Assembly (NCBI GenBank): GCA_000471925.1
Contig: CP006668.1
Location: 2,542,001-2,606,000 of the forward strand
Direction of reading: 5' to 3'
DNA: 64,000 nucleotides
Source: Ralstonia pickettii DTP0602
GTDB lineage: Bacteria > Pseudomonadota > Gammaproteobacteria > Burkholderiales > Burkholderiaceae
Shown one piece after another: positions 62,046-64,000 of this stretch. The notes beneath the pieces are model-generated. The model did not search any database. It had not been told where the DNA came from and saw only the letters and a program-made list of their open reading frames with translations. Position 1 is the stretch's first letter, and each line of letters opens with the position of its first letter. Position numbers and translations under genes: made by a program.

Positions 62046-64000
62046 TCAGCGCACCGCCGTCTTCATCCGCGCCGGCACCGCATCCGCCGCCATCGGCGTG
62101 CGGTTCACCAGCCCCAGCACCACCTGCCAGGCAAACGACACCGCACCGACGATAAACACCACGTCGCCAAACGTACGCACCCAGCGCAGCGTCTGCAGGA
62201 TCGGCTGCTGCATGAATTCCTCACTGCGCGCATACCAGGTGCCATGCTCGACGCTGGCCAGGAACTGGATGATGCCGACCGGCAGCAGGCTGGTGCCGAT
62301 CATCAGTACCAGGCCTGCATTCAAACCCCAGAAGGCGGTCTTCATCAGAGCGGGGCTCAGCCGGTAGGCCGGCCGCACATAGCGCAGCACCAGCAGCGTG
62401 AAGCCCAGTGCCAGGAAGCCATACACCCCGAACAGCGCGGCGTGCGCGTGGACCGGCGTGGTGTTCTGGCCCTGGATGTAGTACAGCGCGATCGGCGGGT
62501 TGATCATGAAGCCGAACACCCCGGCGCCCAGCATGTTCCAGAACGCGACCGCGACAAAGCACATCAGCGGCCACTTCAGGTCTGCCATCCACGGCGCGCG
62601 CTGCTTCAGGCTCCAGTTCTCCCAGGCCTCATGGCCGAGCACGATCAGTGGCACCACTTCCAGCGCGCTGAAGGCGGCGCCCACTGCCATCACCGGCGTG
62701 GTGGTGCCGGCAAAGTAGAGGTGGTGGAACGTACCGGGGATGCCGCCCAGCATGAACAGCGAGGCCGATGCCAGGCTGGCCGCGGTCGCCATCGGACGCG
62801 ACACCAGCCCCAGCGTGGAGAAGATGAAGGCCAGCGCCGTAGTGGCAAAGACCTCGAAGAAGCCCTCTACCCACAGGTGCACCACCCACCAGCGCCAGTA
62901 CTCCATCACCGTCAGGCTGGTGCGCTCGCCGTAGGCCAGGCCCGCGCCGTAGAACAGGCCGATCGCCACCACCGACGAGGTCAGCAGCGCCAGCAGGTTG
63001 CGGTCGGTGCCGCGCGCACGCAGCGCCGGCAGGATGCCGCGCATCATCAGCACCAGCCAGATCAGGATGCCGGCGAACTTGCCGATCTGCCACAGGCGGC
63101 CCAGGTCGACATACTCATAGCCCTGGTGGCCCAGCCAGAAGTTCAGGTGCGCGGGCAGCTTCTGCGCGATCGCCAGGTAGTTGCCGGTGAATGAGCCCAC
63201 CACCACGACCACCAGTGCCCAGAACAGGACGTCCACGCCCAGGCGCTGGTACTTCGGGTCCTTGCCGCCGTTGATCAGCGGCGCGAGGAACAGGCCCGCG
63301 GCCAGGAAGCCGGTGGCGATCCAGAACAGCGCGCTCTGGATATGCCAGGTGCGCACCAGTGCGTACGGGAACCACTGCGATACATCGATGCCGTAGAACT
63401 TCTGGCCTTCGACGGTGTAGTGCGCGGTAAAGCCGCCCAGCAACACCTGAAACACGAACAGCGCGACCACCAGGAACAGGTACTTGCCGAGTGCGCGCTG
63501 CGACGGCGTCAGTGCCACGGACAGCAGCGGATCGCGCGCCGGCGCCTGCGGCGGCGCTTCTTCCTTGCCACGCAGGAAGGCCCACGCCCACACGAGGAAG
63601 CCGACACCAGCCAGCAGCACCACCACGCTGATCACCGACCACACCACGTTCTCGCTGGTGGGCTGGTTGCCGATCAGCGGCTCGTGCGGCCAGTTGTTGG
63701 TGTAGGTGGCCTCATGCCCCGGGCGCGCAGTCGATGCCGCCCACGCCGTCCAGAAGAAGAACTGCGTCAGTTGCTCGCGCCGTTCGGCGCTGGGCAGCGT
63801 GTTCTCCTTCATCGCATAGTGCTCGCGCGTGGTGTGCAGCGCCGGCGCGTCGGAGAAGAGCTTGTCGTAGTAAGCCGCGGTGTTGGCGATGGCCTGCGCG
63901 CGGCGCTTGGACACGGTCAGCACGTTGGTGTCCGGATCGGTGGCATTGCCGCGGTATTCGGTGCGCAGCTGTTCGCGCAGCGCGCCTTGTTCGGGCGGAG
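62046..64000 (-). CDS. norB: Quinol-dependent nitric oxide reductase (qNor; 5' end beyond window)
   Basis: Membrane enzyme reducing two NO to N2O using quinol directly. The frame is open to base 64000; about 651 codons are present of roughly 760. Heme and non-heme iron His lie in LVRTWHIQSALFWI, VVHLWVEGFFEVFATTALAF and GIPGTFHHLYFAG, with HAHAALFGVYGFLALGFTLLVL near the C-terminus. A soluble N-terminal part characteristic of qNor precedes KYLFLVVALFVFQVLLGGFTAHY. No separate norC is seen. The gene belongs to the same denitrification set as nar and nir, though 44 kb away. Confidence 0.95.
   Translation of the reverse strand, partial: PPEQGALREQLRTEYRGNATDPDTNVLTVSKRRAQAIANTAAYYDKLFSDAPALHTTREHYAMKENTLPSAERREQLTQFFFWTAWAASTARPGHEATYTNNWPHEPLIGNQPTSENVVWSVISVVVLLAGVGFLVWAWAFLRGKEEAPPQAPARDPLLSVALTPSQRALGKYLFLVVALFVFQVLLGGFTAHYTVEGQKFYGIDVSQWFPYALVRTWHIQSALFWIATGFLAAGLFLAPLINGGKDPKYQRLGVDVLFWALVVVVVGSFTGNYLAIAQKLPAHLNFWLGHQGYEYVDLGRLWQIGKFAGILIWLVLMMRGILPALRARGTDRNLLALLTSSVVAIGLFYGAGLAYGERTSLTVMEYWRWWVVHLWVEGFFEVFATTALAFIFSTLGLVSRPMATAASLASASLFMLGGIPGTFHHLYFAGTTTPVMAVGAAFSALEVVPLIVLGHEAWENWSLKQRAPWMADLKWPLMCFVAVAFWNMLGAGVFGFMINPPIALYYIQGQNTTPVHAHAALFGVYGFLALGFTLLVLRYVRPAYRLSPALMKTAFWGLNAGLVLMIGTSLLPVGIIQFLASVEHGTWYARSEEFMQQPILQTLRWVRTFGDVVFIVGAVSFAWQVVLGLVNRTPMAADAVPARMKTAVR

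Overview
The window is GC-rich DNA with tightly packed genes. It looks like a replicon of a denitrifying betaproteobacterium of the Burkholderiales, most likely Cupriavidus or a close relative. This rests on the nar/nir gene set and order, three Bug-type (TctC) solute-binding proteins, many LysR regulators each divergent from a target, and a pcaHGB-pcaL protocatechuate operon. The genus is an inference; no rRNA or marker gene is present.

1-7562: the end of a respiratory nitrate reductase operon (narG partial, narH, narJ, narI), continuing with a parvulin-type PPIase, a beta-carbonic anhydrase and mobB (molybdenum cofactor). 7531-9217: an exact 52-bp tandem repeat array interrupted by a 1.38-kb IS256-type element with a frameshifted transposase. 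9326-18475: a complete cytochrome cd1 nitrite reductase and heme d1 operon, nirS-M-C-F-DL-G-H-J-N-E, headed by a perfect FNR/Dnr-type box. At the right edge (62046-64000, minus strand) lies a quinol-type nitric oxide reductase, so nitrate, nitrite and NO reduction are all encoded here.

18512-21722: an AraC regulator convergent with a Bug-PhzF-RidA operon. 21834-26275: a DUF4410 lipoprotein, an OmpR/EnvZ-like two-component system with a small EF-hand-like exported protein, and an exported protein with three 55-residue Cys-pair repeats. 26588-27502: a membrane sterol-desaturase-family hydroxylase.

27649-35674: a catabolic cluster (class II aldolase-like enzyme, LysR, hydantoinase/oxoprolinase-type HyuB and HyuA, a Bug protein, an HD-domain PhnZ-like oxygenase/hydrolase). 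Three copies of one bipartite element, oriented alike relative to the genes, precede the aldolase, hyuA and Bug transcription units. This is the best candidate here for an undescribed pathway and regulon.

35762-42243: protocatechuate branch of the beta-ketoadipate pathway (pcaH, pcaG, pcaB, fused pcaL, divergent PcaQ-like LysR, PcaK-like transporter) with clear operator-like dyads. 42726-53211: DUF2905 protein, chemoreceptor, PHB-depolymerase-like esterase, ribbon-helix-helix regulator with its own 11-bp iterated operator, cardiolipin synthase, LysR/MFS pair, BON-domain repeat protein, exonuclease III. 53226-61970: LysR/amidase/Bug set, quinone oxidoreductase with divergent LysR, NTF2-like protein, RidA gene divergent from soxR with a SoxR box placed in a 19-bp promoter spacer, cytochrome c, a small His/Arg-rich exported protein, and a DsbA-family FrnE-like protein.
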